A stretch of 64,000 nt of DNA from Streptomyces sp. LUP30 (GTDB taxonomy: Bacteria > Actinomycetota > Actinomycetes > Streptomycetales > Streptomycetaceae). Positions 8,685 to 15,678 of the stretch are shown here, piece by piece (position 1 is the first letter of the stretch; each line of letters begins with the position of its first letter). A model generated the notes under the pieces. The model made no database searches. It was not told where the DNA came from and was given only the letters and a program-made list of their open reading frames with translations. The DNA lies in contig NZ_MJAJ01000037.1 of assembly GCF_001746365.1 (NCBI RefSeq), forward strand, positions 1 through 64,000, in the 5' to 3' direction. Made by a program: the position numbers and the translations under genes.

Positions 8685-9166
8685 ATGGGGCTGCTGCTGG
8701 TCACCCATGACGTGGGCGTCGACGACGTGCTGGTGATGCGGCACGGGCGGCTGGTCGAACAGGGACCTGCGGGAACCGTCCTGGGGGCCCCGCGTACGAC
8801 TACACCCGTGAACTGCTCGCGGCCGACCCGCGGGTCATCGTCTGCGACGAGCCGGTCTCGGCGCTCGACGTGACGACCCAGGCCCAGGTCGTCGCCCTGC
8901 TCGGTGAGCTCCAGCGTGAGCTCGGGCTCGCCCTGGTCTTCGTCGCCCACGACCTGGCCGTGGTGCGCCAGGTCAGCGACCGGGCCGCGGTGATGCGGCA
9001 GGGCCGGGTCGTCGAGGAGGGACCGGCCGACGAGGTGTACGAGTCGCCGCGGGACCCGTACACCCGGCGGCTGTTGGCCGCCGTGCCGGCGCTCGCCCCC
9101 GCGGTCGCGGCCCGGCGGCGTGCTCGGCGACGGAGCGCGCGGCGACGGGAGCCCGCCCCGACCTGA
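8685..9166 (+). pseudogene. Decayed peptide ABC-transporter ATPase (tandem-domain type)
   Basis: Two fragments of an oligopeptide-type ABC ATPase are joined. Fragment 1 (from 8685) reads LLLVTHDVGV-DDVLVMRHGRLVEQGP, which is the H-loop and the end of a first ATPase domain. After a frame change near 8790-8800 the reading continues as YDYTRELLAADPRVIVCDEPVSALDV, so the end of the first domain is fused straight to the Walker B and D-loop of a second domain. The second fragment then runs through VFVAHDLAVVRQVSD and the C-terminal RDPYTRRLL motif. Both Walker A motifs and both signature motifs are gone, and a few residues are missing inside fragment 1. It looks like deletion decay of a DppD-DppF-like fused gene; no permease genes are nearby. 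Confidence 0.85.
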
Positions 9167-9190
9167 CCGCGCCGTGCGGGCCGCGGCGGA

Positions 9191-9235
9191 GCGTGACGTC
9201 CGGGCGTGACGTAATGTCCGGGCGTGGCGTAACGT
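9191..9235. repeat. Three imperfect direct repeats upstream of the polysaccharide operon
   Basis: Three copies of a GCGTGACGT(AATGT)CCGG-type unit begin at about 9191, 9204 and 9222. They lie between the ABC-ATPase remnant and the glycosyltransferase gene. They could be regulator sites or part of the decayed region. Confidence 0.5.
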
Positions 9236-9420
9236 TTCGCGGTCGGATGATCTCCTAGCGCGACAGAACGCGACCTGCACGGGAAAGTTACGTCCGTTCA
9301 CCCCTTTTGGTGGTGCGATGGACAACCGTCCGTCGTACCACCGCCTTGTCCGCATACGTTCGTCCCGCTGCGAGCCGCCGGGTCAACGGCGGCTCCCCAA
9401 ACGGGAGATCGGGGACGCGC

Positions 9421-11193
9421 GTGCGCATCGGACTGCTTACGGAGGGTGGCTATCCGTATGTGAGCGGTGACGCCGGGGTCTGGTGCGACCGGCTCGTGCG
9501 CGGGCTCGGGCAGCACCGGTTCGACGTCTACGCGCTCAGCCGGGCCGAACACCAGGAGGAAGCGGGCTGGGTCGCGCTTCCGCCGCAGGTCGGCCGGGTG
9601 CGCACGGCGCCCCTGTGGAGGGCCGAGGAGGACGGGGTCGCCTACGGGCGGCGCGCGCGCCGGCGTTTCGCGGAGTGCTACGAGGAGTTGGCGGCCGTCC
9701 TGTGCGAGGGCGGGTCCCCGGAGGCGACTGCCCCTGCCGGAGTCGGTGCCACCGCTCAGGCGGACCGTTTCGCCAATGCGCTGTACGGCCTCGCCGAGCT
9801 CGCCCGGGACGAAGGCGGCCTCGTGGGGGCGCTCCGTTCCGAGGGCGCGGTGCGCGCCCTGGAGGGCGCCTGTCGCGCGCCCGGCGCGCTGCGCACGGCG
9901 CGCGAGGCGCGCGTGCCCGATCTGCTCGCCGCCGCGGCCCACCTCGAACGCGCACTGCGCCCCCTCTCGCTCGACTGGTACGACGACCAGGGCGGCGACG
10001 AGGGCGAGGGCCTCGCCTCCGTCGACCTGTGCCACGCCACGTCCGGCGGCGCGGCGGCCCTGCCCGGGCTGCTCGCCCGGCACTTCTTCGCTGTGCCGCT
10101 GCTGGTGACCGAGTACGGGGTACGGCTGCGCACGCACTACCTGAGCGCGGGCGGCCCCCCGTCGCCGACGGGCGACGGGAGCATGCCTTCCGCCGAGGCC
10201 GCACCCGCCGTGCGCGCCCTGCTGGCCGCCTTCCACGGCCGGCTCGCGGCAGAGGTCTACCGGCAGGCCGCCTGTGTCACGCCGGGCAATGCACACGCCC
10301 GCCGCTGGCAGGAGCGCTGCGGCGCCGACCGCGCCAAACTGCGCACCGTGTACCCCGGGATGGAGGCGTCCCGCTTCGCAGAGGTGGGCGACGCCCCGGA
10401 CACGGCCGACCCGTACACCCTCGTCTGGGTGGGCCGGGTGGAGCCGGCGAAGGACCTGGTCTCCCTGCTGCACGCCTTCGCCGAGGTCCGCAAGGAGGAG
10501 CCCAGAGCTCGCCTGCGGATCGTCGGCGCCGGGGCCGGCGCGGAGGGCCGGGCCTACCTCGGCCACTGCCGGATGCTGGCCGCGCAGCTCTTCCCCGACG
10601 AGGCGGACGGACCGCACTGCGTCGGCGACAACCCGGTCTCCTTCGCGGAGGTCGGCGACCCGGAGGCCCCCACCCTCGCCGACGTGTACGCGGCCGGCGC
10701 GGTGGTCGTGCTGTCCAGCGTCGTCGAAGGTTTCCCGGTCGGCCTGGTCGAGGCGATGTTCTGTGGCCGCGCGACCGTGTCCACCGACGTGGGCGCGGTG
10801 GTCGAGGTCATCGGCGGCACGGGACTGGTCGTCCCGCCGCGCAATCCGCGGGCGCTCGCCGAGACGTGCGGGGCGCTGCTGCGCGACCCCGAGCGGCGTG
10901 CGCGCCTGGGCGCGGCCGCGCGCGCTCGCGCCCTCGAACTGTTCACCGTCGAGCAGAACGTGGCGGCGTTCCACGGCATCTACCTGGAGCTCGTCTCCCG
11001 GGCCCCGGTGAGCCCGTACGTCTTCGACGACGACGGCGAGCCCCGGCCGTTCGCCGTCCCGGCCGAGGCGCGGCTGCCGGGCCTGTGGATCGACCTGGCC
11101 GCGCGAGGCGCCGCCCGGCAGGGCCCGCCCAGGACGGTGGGGCCGCCGGCCCGGGAGGCCTCGCCGGTCGCCGCCACGGAGGGAGCACGATGA
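9421..11193 (+). CDS. DUF3492 family GT4 glycosyltransferase (PelF-like)
   Basis: The 590-residue protein starts RIGLLTEGGYPYVSGDAGVW, the hallmark N-terminus of the DUF3492 family to which the Pel polysaccharide polymerase PelF belongs. The N-terminal half is the DUF3492 region; the C-terminal half is a GT-B, family-4 catalytic domain with VWVGRVEPAKDL near 337 and the EX7E motif in EGFPVGLVEAM near 436-446. It is predicted cytoplasmic and should use a UDP-sugar donor. GTG 9421 is chosen because the family sequence begins exactly there. Its stop overlaps the start of the membrane-protein gene (ATGA). PelF polymerises N-acetylgalactosamine-type chains in other bacteria; the product here is unknown. 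Confidence 0.88.
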   Translation: MRIGLLTEGGYPYVSGDAGVWCDRLVRGLGQHRFDVYALSRAEHQEEAGWVALPPQVGRVRTAPLWRAEEDGVAYGRRARRRFAECYEELAAVLCEGGSPEATAPAGVGATAQADRFANALYGLAELARDEGGLVGALRSEGAVRALEGACRAPGALRTAREARVPDLLAAAAHLERALRPLSLDWYDDQGGDEGEGLASVDLCHATSGGAAALPGLLARHFFAVPLLVTEYGVRLRTHYLSAGGPPSPTGDGSMPSAEAAPAVRALLAAFHGRLAAEVYRQAACVTPGNAHARRWQERCGADRAKLRTVYPGMEASRFAEVGDAPDTADPYTLVWVGRVEPAKDLVSLLHAFAEVRKEEPRARLRIVGAGAGAEGRAYLGHCRMLAAQLFPDEADGPHCVGDNPVSFAEVGDPEAPTLADVYAAGAVVVLSSVVEGFPVGLVEAMFCGRATVSTDVGAVVEVIGGTGLVVPPRNPRALAETCGALLRDPERRARLGAAARARALELFTVEQNVAAFHGIYLELVSRAPVSPYVFDDDGEPRPFAVPAEARLPGLWIDLAARGAARQGPPRTVGPPAREASPVAATEGAR

Positions 11194-12386
11194 GCGGGCT
11201 CGGCGAACTGGACCGGCCCGGGGCGCCGGGCGGCCCCGCGGCGCGCTCCGACGCGGGCACCGGCCCCGACGGCCGCGGGCCGGGTGTGTCCCGCCGTGGG
11301 GCGGCGGACCCGGTGAAGGCCCTGATGCACCGTCATCGCGAGCTGTGCGAACGGGCCGTCGATCCCCTGGAGATCGCGGCGGGTCTGGAGGCGCACGGGG
11401 TCACCGACCGCACCGCCGCGCGCTTCCGGCACCGGGACGTCTTCTCCCTCGCCGAGGAGATGTACGCCCGCGTGCCCCGTGACGCCGACGCGCCCCCGCC
11501 CGCCGCACCCACAGCCCTTCCCCGGCCCCGACCGGACTGGGCGCTGCTCACCCTCCTGCCGGGGGTCCTGTGCGCCGCGGCCCTGACCGGCGTACGCCTC
11601 ACCGACGGGCGGACCAGCCTGCTCGTCGCCGCAGCGGGCCTCCTCGCCGTGGTGCTCGCCGTCCACGCGGCGCTGCGCCGGGGCCCGCTCAGCGGGCACC
11701 GGCGCGCCCACCAGGGCCTGCAGCGGACCGAAGCCTGGACCTGCTGGCTCATCGGGTACGCCGCTCTGGGCGACGGCCTGCTGCGTGCCGCCGTCCACGG
11801 TGGCCCCGACGCCCTGCCCGACGGTACGGCGGGCGGCCCCTGGCCCTTCGCCGCCGCCTCCCTGCTGACCCTCGCTCTGGCCTGCGCGCCCGCGGCCTGG
11901 AGCGCCCACTTCCTCGCCGTGCAGGCCCGCCGCCGTCTGAACTCCAGCCGTGGCCTGGAGGAGTTCGCGGCGGGTGTGCAGCCGCTGCTGCTCGCCGCCC
12001 TCGCCCTGTTCCTGTGCGCGCTCACCGCCCTGACCGCCCTCTGCGCCACGGTTCTGGGTGAGCCCGCCGACTACGCCCCGATCCTCACCCTGGGCGCCCT
12101 CCTCTTCCTCGCCCGCCTTCTCACCGTGCACGGCTTCGCCCACGTCCCGGCCGTCGTCATCGCGGCCGTCGGCGCGGCGGAGGTGCTCGCCCCGGCCACC
12201 GTCTTCGCGGGCCGCCTGCCCGAATGCGGCTTCCTGGCCACCCCCGTGGAGAGCCTCATGTCCGCCTGGGGGCCGGCCGGCGTCCCCTCCCTCGTCTGCG
12301 CGAGCGCCGCCCTGATCCTGCTCATCCACGCGACCCGCACGCTGACCAGGGCCTCCGCCCACGTCCGAACGGACCAGCCGTGCTGA
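11190..12386 (+). CDS. Polytopic membrane protein of the polysaccharide operon
   Basis: The 398-residue product has a soluble N-terminus of about 115 residues, including HRELCERAVDPLEIAAGLEAH, followed by about eight hydrophobic helices between residues 115 and 385. No glycosyltransferase or transporter signature is evident. It starts within the stop of the DUF3492 glycosyltransferase (ATGA overlap), so its translation is coupled. In Pel loci the glycosyltransferase gene pelF is followed by the membrane exporter gene pelG; this gene holds the same position but has fewer helices and no sequence match I can recognise. A role in exporting or extending the polymer is inference. Confidence 0.75.
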   Translation: MSGLGELDRPGAPGGPAARSDAGTGPDGRGPGVSRRGAADPVKALMHRHRELCERAVDPLEIAAGLEAHGVTDRTAARFRHRDVFSLAEEMYARVPRDADAPPPAAPTALPRPRPDWALLTLLPGVLCAAALTGVRLTDGRTSLLVAAAGLLAVVLAVHAALRRGPLSGHRRAHQGLQRTEAWTCWLIGYAALGDGLLRAAVHGGPDALPDGTAGGPWPFAAASLLTLALACAPAAWSAHFLAVQARRRLNSSRGLEEFAAGVQPLLLAALALFLCALTALTALCATVLGEPADYAPILTLGALLFLARLLTVHGFAHVPAVVIAAVGAAEVLAPATVFAGRLPECGFLATPVESLMSAWGPAGVPSLVCASAALILLIHATRTLTRASAHVRTDQPC

Positions 12387-12516
12387 ACCGAGTCCGCCAT
12401 CGCCCGCACCTCCGGCCGCCTCGCGCGACGCAGCCCCCACCGTGCCCCGAGGGCACGACGCGCGCGTGTCTCCACCCGGCCGCAACCCACCGCAACACCC
12501 TCGAAGGAGAGACCAG

Positions 12517-12654
12517 ATGACCACCTCCCGATCCGGAGCGACCGGTGCCACCGGTGCCACCGGGGCACCCGAGGTCGCCGGAGCACACGGGGTGACCGGA
12601 GCCCCCGCGGCCCCCGCTTCCGCCGCGACGCACACCCCGGGAGCCGCACGATGA
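12517..12654 (+). CDS. Tiny coupled ORF, low-complexity peptide
   Basis: This 45-codon ORF has a strong ribosome site (AAGGAGA) 7 nt before ATG 12517, and its TGA overlaps the ATG of the epimerase gene (ATGA). The peptide is Ala/Gly/Thr-rich with GATGATGATG from a 9-bp DNA repeat. It may serve to couple translation rather than make a functional protein, or be a worn relic of a longer gene. Confidence 0.5.
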   Translation: MTTSRSGATGATGATGAPEVAGAHGVTGAPAAPASAATHTPGAAR

Positions 12655-13613
12655 GGGTCCTGCTGATCGGAGCCAACGGTTACCTCGGCCGCTTCGTCGC
12701 CGATCGTCTGCTCGCCGACCCGGCCGTCCAGCTCACCGCGCTCGGCCGCGGCGACGACGCCGACGTCCGCTTCGACCTCGCGTCCGGCAGCCCCGGCGCG
12801 CTCACCCGGTTCCTCGACGCGGTCCACCCCCAGGTCGTCGTCAACTGTGCGGGCACCACCCGCGGCGGCGCCCGCGAACTCACCCGGCACAACACCGTCG
12901 CCGTCGCCACCGTCTGCGAGGCCCTGCGCCGCAGCGGCTGCGGCGCCCGGCTGGTGCAGATCGGCTGCGGCGCCGAGTACGGCCCGAGCCAGCCCGGCTC
13001 CTCCACCGCCGAGGACGCCGTGCCCCGCCCCGGCGGCCCGTACGGCGTCAGCAAACTCGCCGCAACCGAACTCGTCCTCGGCTCCGGCCTGGACGCCGTC
13101 GTGCTCCGGGTGTTCTCGCCCGCGGGACCCGGCACGCCCGCCGGCTCCCCGCTGGGCCGGCTCGCCGAGGCCATGCGCCGCGCGATGCAGTCCGGCGACG
13201 GCGAGCTCAAGCTCGGCGGCCTCGGCGTCCAGCGCGACTTCATCGACGTCCGGGACGTCGCCCGCGCCGTGCACGCGGCCTCCCTCTCCGCCGCGCAGGG
13301 CGTCATCAACATCGGCTCGGGCCGCGCCGTCCGGCTGCGGGACGCGGCCGCGGTCCTCGCGCGCGTGGCCGGGTACGGCGGCGCCCTCCACGAACTCGAC
13401 GGCCCGCCCGGCGGCCACCTCAGGAGCGCCATCGGCCATCCCCGACTCGAATCCGACCACGCCGGGCCGGTCGCGTACCCGTATCCGGACGGCTGCGGCA
13501 GCTGGCAGCAGGCCGATGTCCGCACGGCCCGGGACCGGCTCGGCTGGCGGCCCCGCATCAACCTCGAGGAGTCCCTGGCCGACATCTGGATGGAGGCGGC
13601 ATGTCGTATCTGA
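12651..13613 (+). CDS. NAD-dependent epimerase/dehydratase (extended SDR)
   Basis: The 320-residue protein has the Rossmann motif LLIGANGYLGRF (GxxGxxG, residues 3-14), the NCAGTTRGG segment near 65-73 and the catalytic YGVSK (YxxxK) near 124-128. Asp/Arg residues near 199-205 (QRDFIDVRDVARA) are typical of UDP-sugar epimerases. It most likely interconverts a nucleotide sugar, supplying the neighbouring glycosyltransferase. Pel and fungal galactosaminogalactan pathways use a UDP-GlcNAc/GalNAc C4-epimerase, which fits the context, but the substrate cannot be proved here. It overlaps the tiny ORF before it and the next gene by 13 nt. Confidence 0.88.
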   Translation: MRVLLIGANGYLGRFVADRLLADPAVQLTALGRGDDADVRFDLASGSPGALTRFLDAVHPQVVVNCAGTTRGGARELTRHNTVAVATVCEALRRSGCGARLVQIGCGAEYGPSQPGSSTAEDAVPRPGGPYGVSKLAATELVLGSGLDAVVLRVFSPAGPGTPAGSPLGRLAEAMRRAMQSGDGELKLGGLGVQRDFIDVRDVARAVHAASLSAAQGVINIGSGRAVRLRDAAAVLARVAGYGGALHELDGPPGGHLRSAIGHPRLESDHAGPVAYPYPDGCGSWQQADVRTARDRLGWRPRINLEESLADIWMEAACRI

Positions 13614-14350
13614 CCGGAACACCGGCGGGCACCGCGAGCGCCGGGACCACCGGCGTCCGCACCGGCCTCGGCGTCCCGGGCCTCGCGCACCCCCTCCTCG
13701 CGCCGGCCGAGTGGGCCGAGCTCACCCGCCCCGGCCGGCCGCTGCACTGGGTGGTCCTCGACGTCGCCGACGGGCCCGGCGTCCGGCCCGACCCGCGCTG
13801 CCTGGAATCCGCGGGCCGTCTGCGCAACGCGGGCGTCCGCGTCCTCGGACGCCTCGACCTCCGCCACGGCGCCCGCGCCTTCGCCGAGGTCGTCTCCGAC
13901 GCGCGGCGTCACCTCGACTGGTACCAGGTCGACGGCTTTCTCCTCGACCACTGTCCGGCCGAGCGCGCCGCGCTCCCCGCGGTGCGCCGTACGGCCGACA
14001 CCCTCCGGACGCTCCATGGCACACCCCACCTCGTCCTCGGACACGGAACCCACCCGTACCCCGGCTACGCCGAGCACGCCGACCAGTTGGTCACCTTCCG
14101 CGGCCCCTGGAACGACTACCGCTGGTCGCAGGTGGCGGAATGGACCGCCGAGCATCCGCCCGAGCGCTTCTGCCACCTCGTGCACGGGGTGCCGCGCTGT
14201 CATCTGGACGAGGCGCTGCGCATCGCCCGCTGGCAGGGCGCGGGGACGATCTGGTTCACCGACGGCGCGGGCCTGGCCGACCCCTGGGAGACCATGCCCG
14301 GCTACTGGGACGAAATCGTCTCGCGCATTGGAACAGGTGTCTCGGAATGA
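13601..14350 (+). CDS. Spherulin-4-like family protein (GH135/Sph3-like)
   Basis: The 249-residue protein fits the spherulation-specific family 4 TIM-barrel pattern: a strand with LDVADGPGVRPD near 52-63, VLGRLDLRHGAR near 80-91, WYQVDGFLLDHCP near 107-119 and a late TIWFTDGAG strand. In the family the third strand usually ends in Asp-Glu, where the acids act in catalysis; here the sequence is Asp-His, so activity on the usual alpha-galactosaminide substrate is uncertain. There is no signal peptide, unlike fungal Sph3 and PelA, so it would act in the cytoplasm unless exported otherwise. GAGGCGG precedes ATG 13601, inside the end of the epimerase gene. Confidence 0.8.
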   Translation: MSYLTGTPAGTASAGTTGVRTGLGVPGLAHPLLAPAEWAELTRPGRPLHWVVLDVADGPGVRPDPRCLESAGRLRNAGVRVLGRLDLRHGARAFAEVVSDARRHLDWYQVDGFLLDHCPAERAALPAVRRTADTLRTLHGTPHLVLGHGTHPYPGYAEHADQLVTFRGPWNDYRWSQVAEWTAEHPPERFCHLVHGVPRCHLDEALRIARWQGAGTIWFTDGAGLADPWETMPGYWDEIVSRIGTGVSE

Positions 14351-14369
14351 AGAAGGCCGTGGCAGTGTT
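14344..14369 (+). promoter_or_regulatory. Sigma-R type promoter of moeZ
   Basis: GGAAT (14344-14348), an 18-nt spacer and GTT (14367-14369) match the sigma-R consensus GGGAAT-N18-GTT except for one base (C for the first G). It begins inside the last codons of the spherulin-like gene, 45 nt before the moeZ start. Confidence 0.75.
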
Positions 14370-14413
14370 ACGGGGAGAACAACTGTAGTGATCGACCGAC
14401 CAACGGAGTCCCC

Positions 14414-15592
14414 GTGTCGCTGCCACCCCTGGTCGAGCCAGCCTCTGAGCTCACCGTAGACGAGGTCCGACGGTACTCCCGCCACCTGATCATCCCCGAT
14501 GTGGGGATGGACGGGCAGAAGCGGCTGAAGAACGCCAAGGTGCTCTGTGTCGGCGCCGGCGGCCTGGGCTCGCCGGCGCTGATGTACCTGGCCGCGGCGG
14601 GCGTGGGCACGCTCGGCATCGTGGAGTTCGACGAGGTCGACGAGTCGAACCTCCAGCGGCAGATCATCCACAGCCAGGCCGACATCGGCCGTTCGAAGGC
14701 CGCGTCCGCCCGCGACTCCGTTCTCGGCATCAACCCGTACGTGAACGTGGTCCTTCACGAAGAGCGGCTCGAAGCCGAGAACGTGATGGAGATCTTCGCT
14801 CAGTACGACCTGATCGTCGACGGCACGGACAACTTCGCGACCCGCTACCTGGTCAACGACGCGTGCGTGCTGCTCAACAAGCCGTACGTGTGGGGCTCGA
14901 TCTACCGCTTCGACGGACAGGCCTCGGTCTTCTGGTCCGAGCACGGTCCCTGCTACCGCTGCCTGTACCCGGAGCCCCCGCCCCCCGGCATGGTCCCCTC
15001 CTGCGCCGAGGGCGGCGTCCTGGGCGTGCTGTGCGCGTCCATCGGCTCCATCCAGGTCAACGAGGCCATCAAACTCCTCGCGGGCATCGGTGAGCCGCTC
15101 GTCGGCCGCCTGATGATCTACGACGCCCTGGAGATGCAGTACCGGCAGGTCAAGGTCCGCAAGGACCCCGACTGCGCGGTCTGCGGCGAGAACCCGACCG
15201 TCACCGAGCTCATCGACTACGAGGCCTTCTGCGGCGTCGTCTCCGAGGAGGCCCAGCAGGCGGCGGCCGGCGCCACGATCACTCCCAAGCAGCTCAAGGA
15301 GTGGATCGACGACGGCGAGAACATCGAGATCATCGACGTCCGCGAGCCGAACGAGTACGAGATCGTCTCCATCCCGGGCGCCAAGCTGATCCCGAAGAAC
15401 GAGTTCCTGATGGGCACCGCCCTGGAGGGTCTGCCGCAGGACAAGAAGATCGTCTTGCACTGCAAGACAGGTGTCCGCAGTGCGGAAGTCCTCGCCGTGC
15501 TGAAGGCCGCGGGCTTCTCGGACGCCGTGCACGTCGGCGGTGGCGTGATCGGCTGGGTCCACCAGATCGAGCCGAGCAAGCCCGTCTACTGA
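14414..15592 (+). CDS. moeZ: Adenylyltransferase/sulfurtransferase MoeZ
   Basis: The 392-residue protein joins an E1/ThiF-like adenylation domain (about 15-270) to a C-terminal rhodanese domain (about 285-390). The GAGGLGSP nucleotide loop lies near 43-50, zinc cysteines are in PCYRC and DCAVC, and the rhodanese active-site Cys is in LHCKTGVRS near 352. MoeZ adenylates and sulfurates small sulfur-carrier proteins for molybdopterin, thiamine and, in actinobacteria, several thio-metabolites. GTG 14414 is set by the family N-terminus MSLPPLVEP. The sigma-R promoter directly upstream places it under thiol-stress control; from memory the S. coelicolor orthologue is a sigma-R target. Confidence 0.95.
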   Translation: MSLPPLVEPASELTVDEVRRYSRHLIIPDVGMDGQKRLKNAKVLCVGAGGLGSPALMYLAAAGVGTLGIVEFDEVDESNLQRQIIHSQADIGRSKAASARDSVLGINPYVNVVLHEERLEAENVMEIFAQYDLIVDGTDNFATRYLVNDACVLLNKPYVWGSIYRFDGQASVFWSEHGPCYRCLYPEPPPPGMVPSCAEGGVLGVLCASIGSIQVNEAIKLLAGIGEPLVGRLMIYDALEMQYRQVKVRKDPDCAVCGENPTVTELIDYEAFCGVVSEEAQQAAAGATITPKQLKEWIDDGENIEIIDVREPNEYEIVSIPGAKLIPKNEFLMGTALEGLPQDKKIVLHCKTGVRSAEVLAVLKAAGFSDAVHVGGGVIGWVHQIEPSKPVY

Positions 15593-15678
15593 CGGAGCCG
15601 TCAGCTCCGCCCACCGGGTCGCCCGGTCGGATCGGCGGGGGCCGCGCGTACCACGAGTGCGCGCAGTCCCCGCCGTCG

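Noticed and set aside
15589..15604. Hairpin CTGACG/CGTCAG at the moeZ stop as a terminator
   Set aside because: The stem is only 6 bp without a U-tract; too weak to call.
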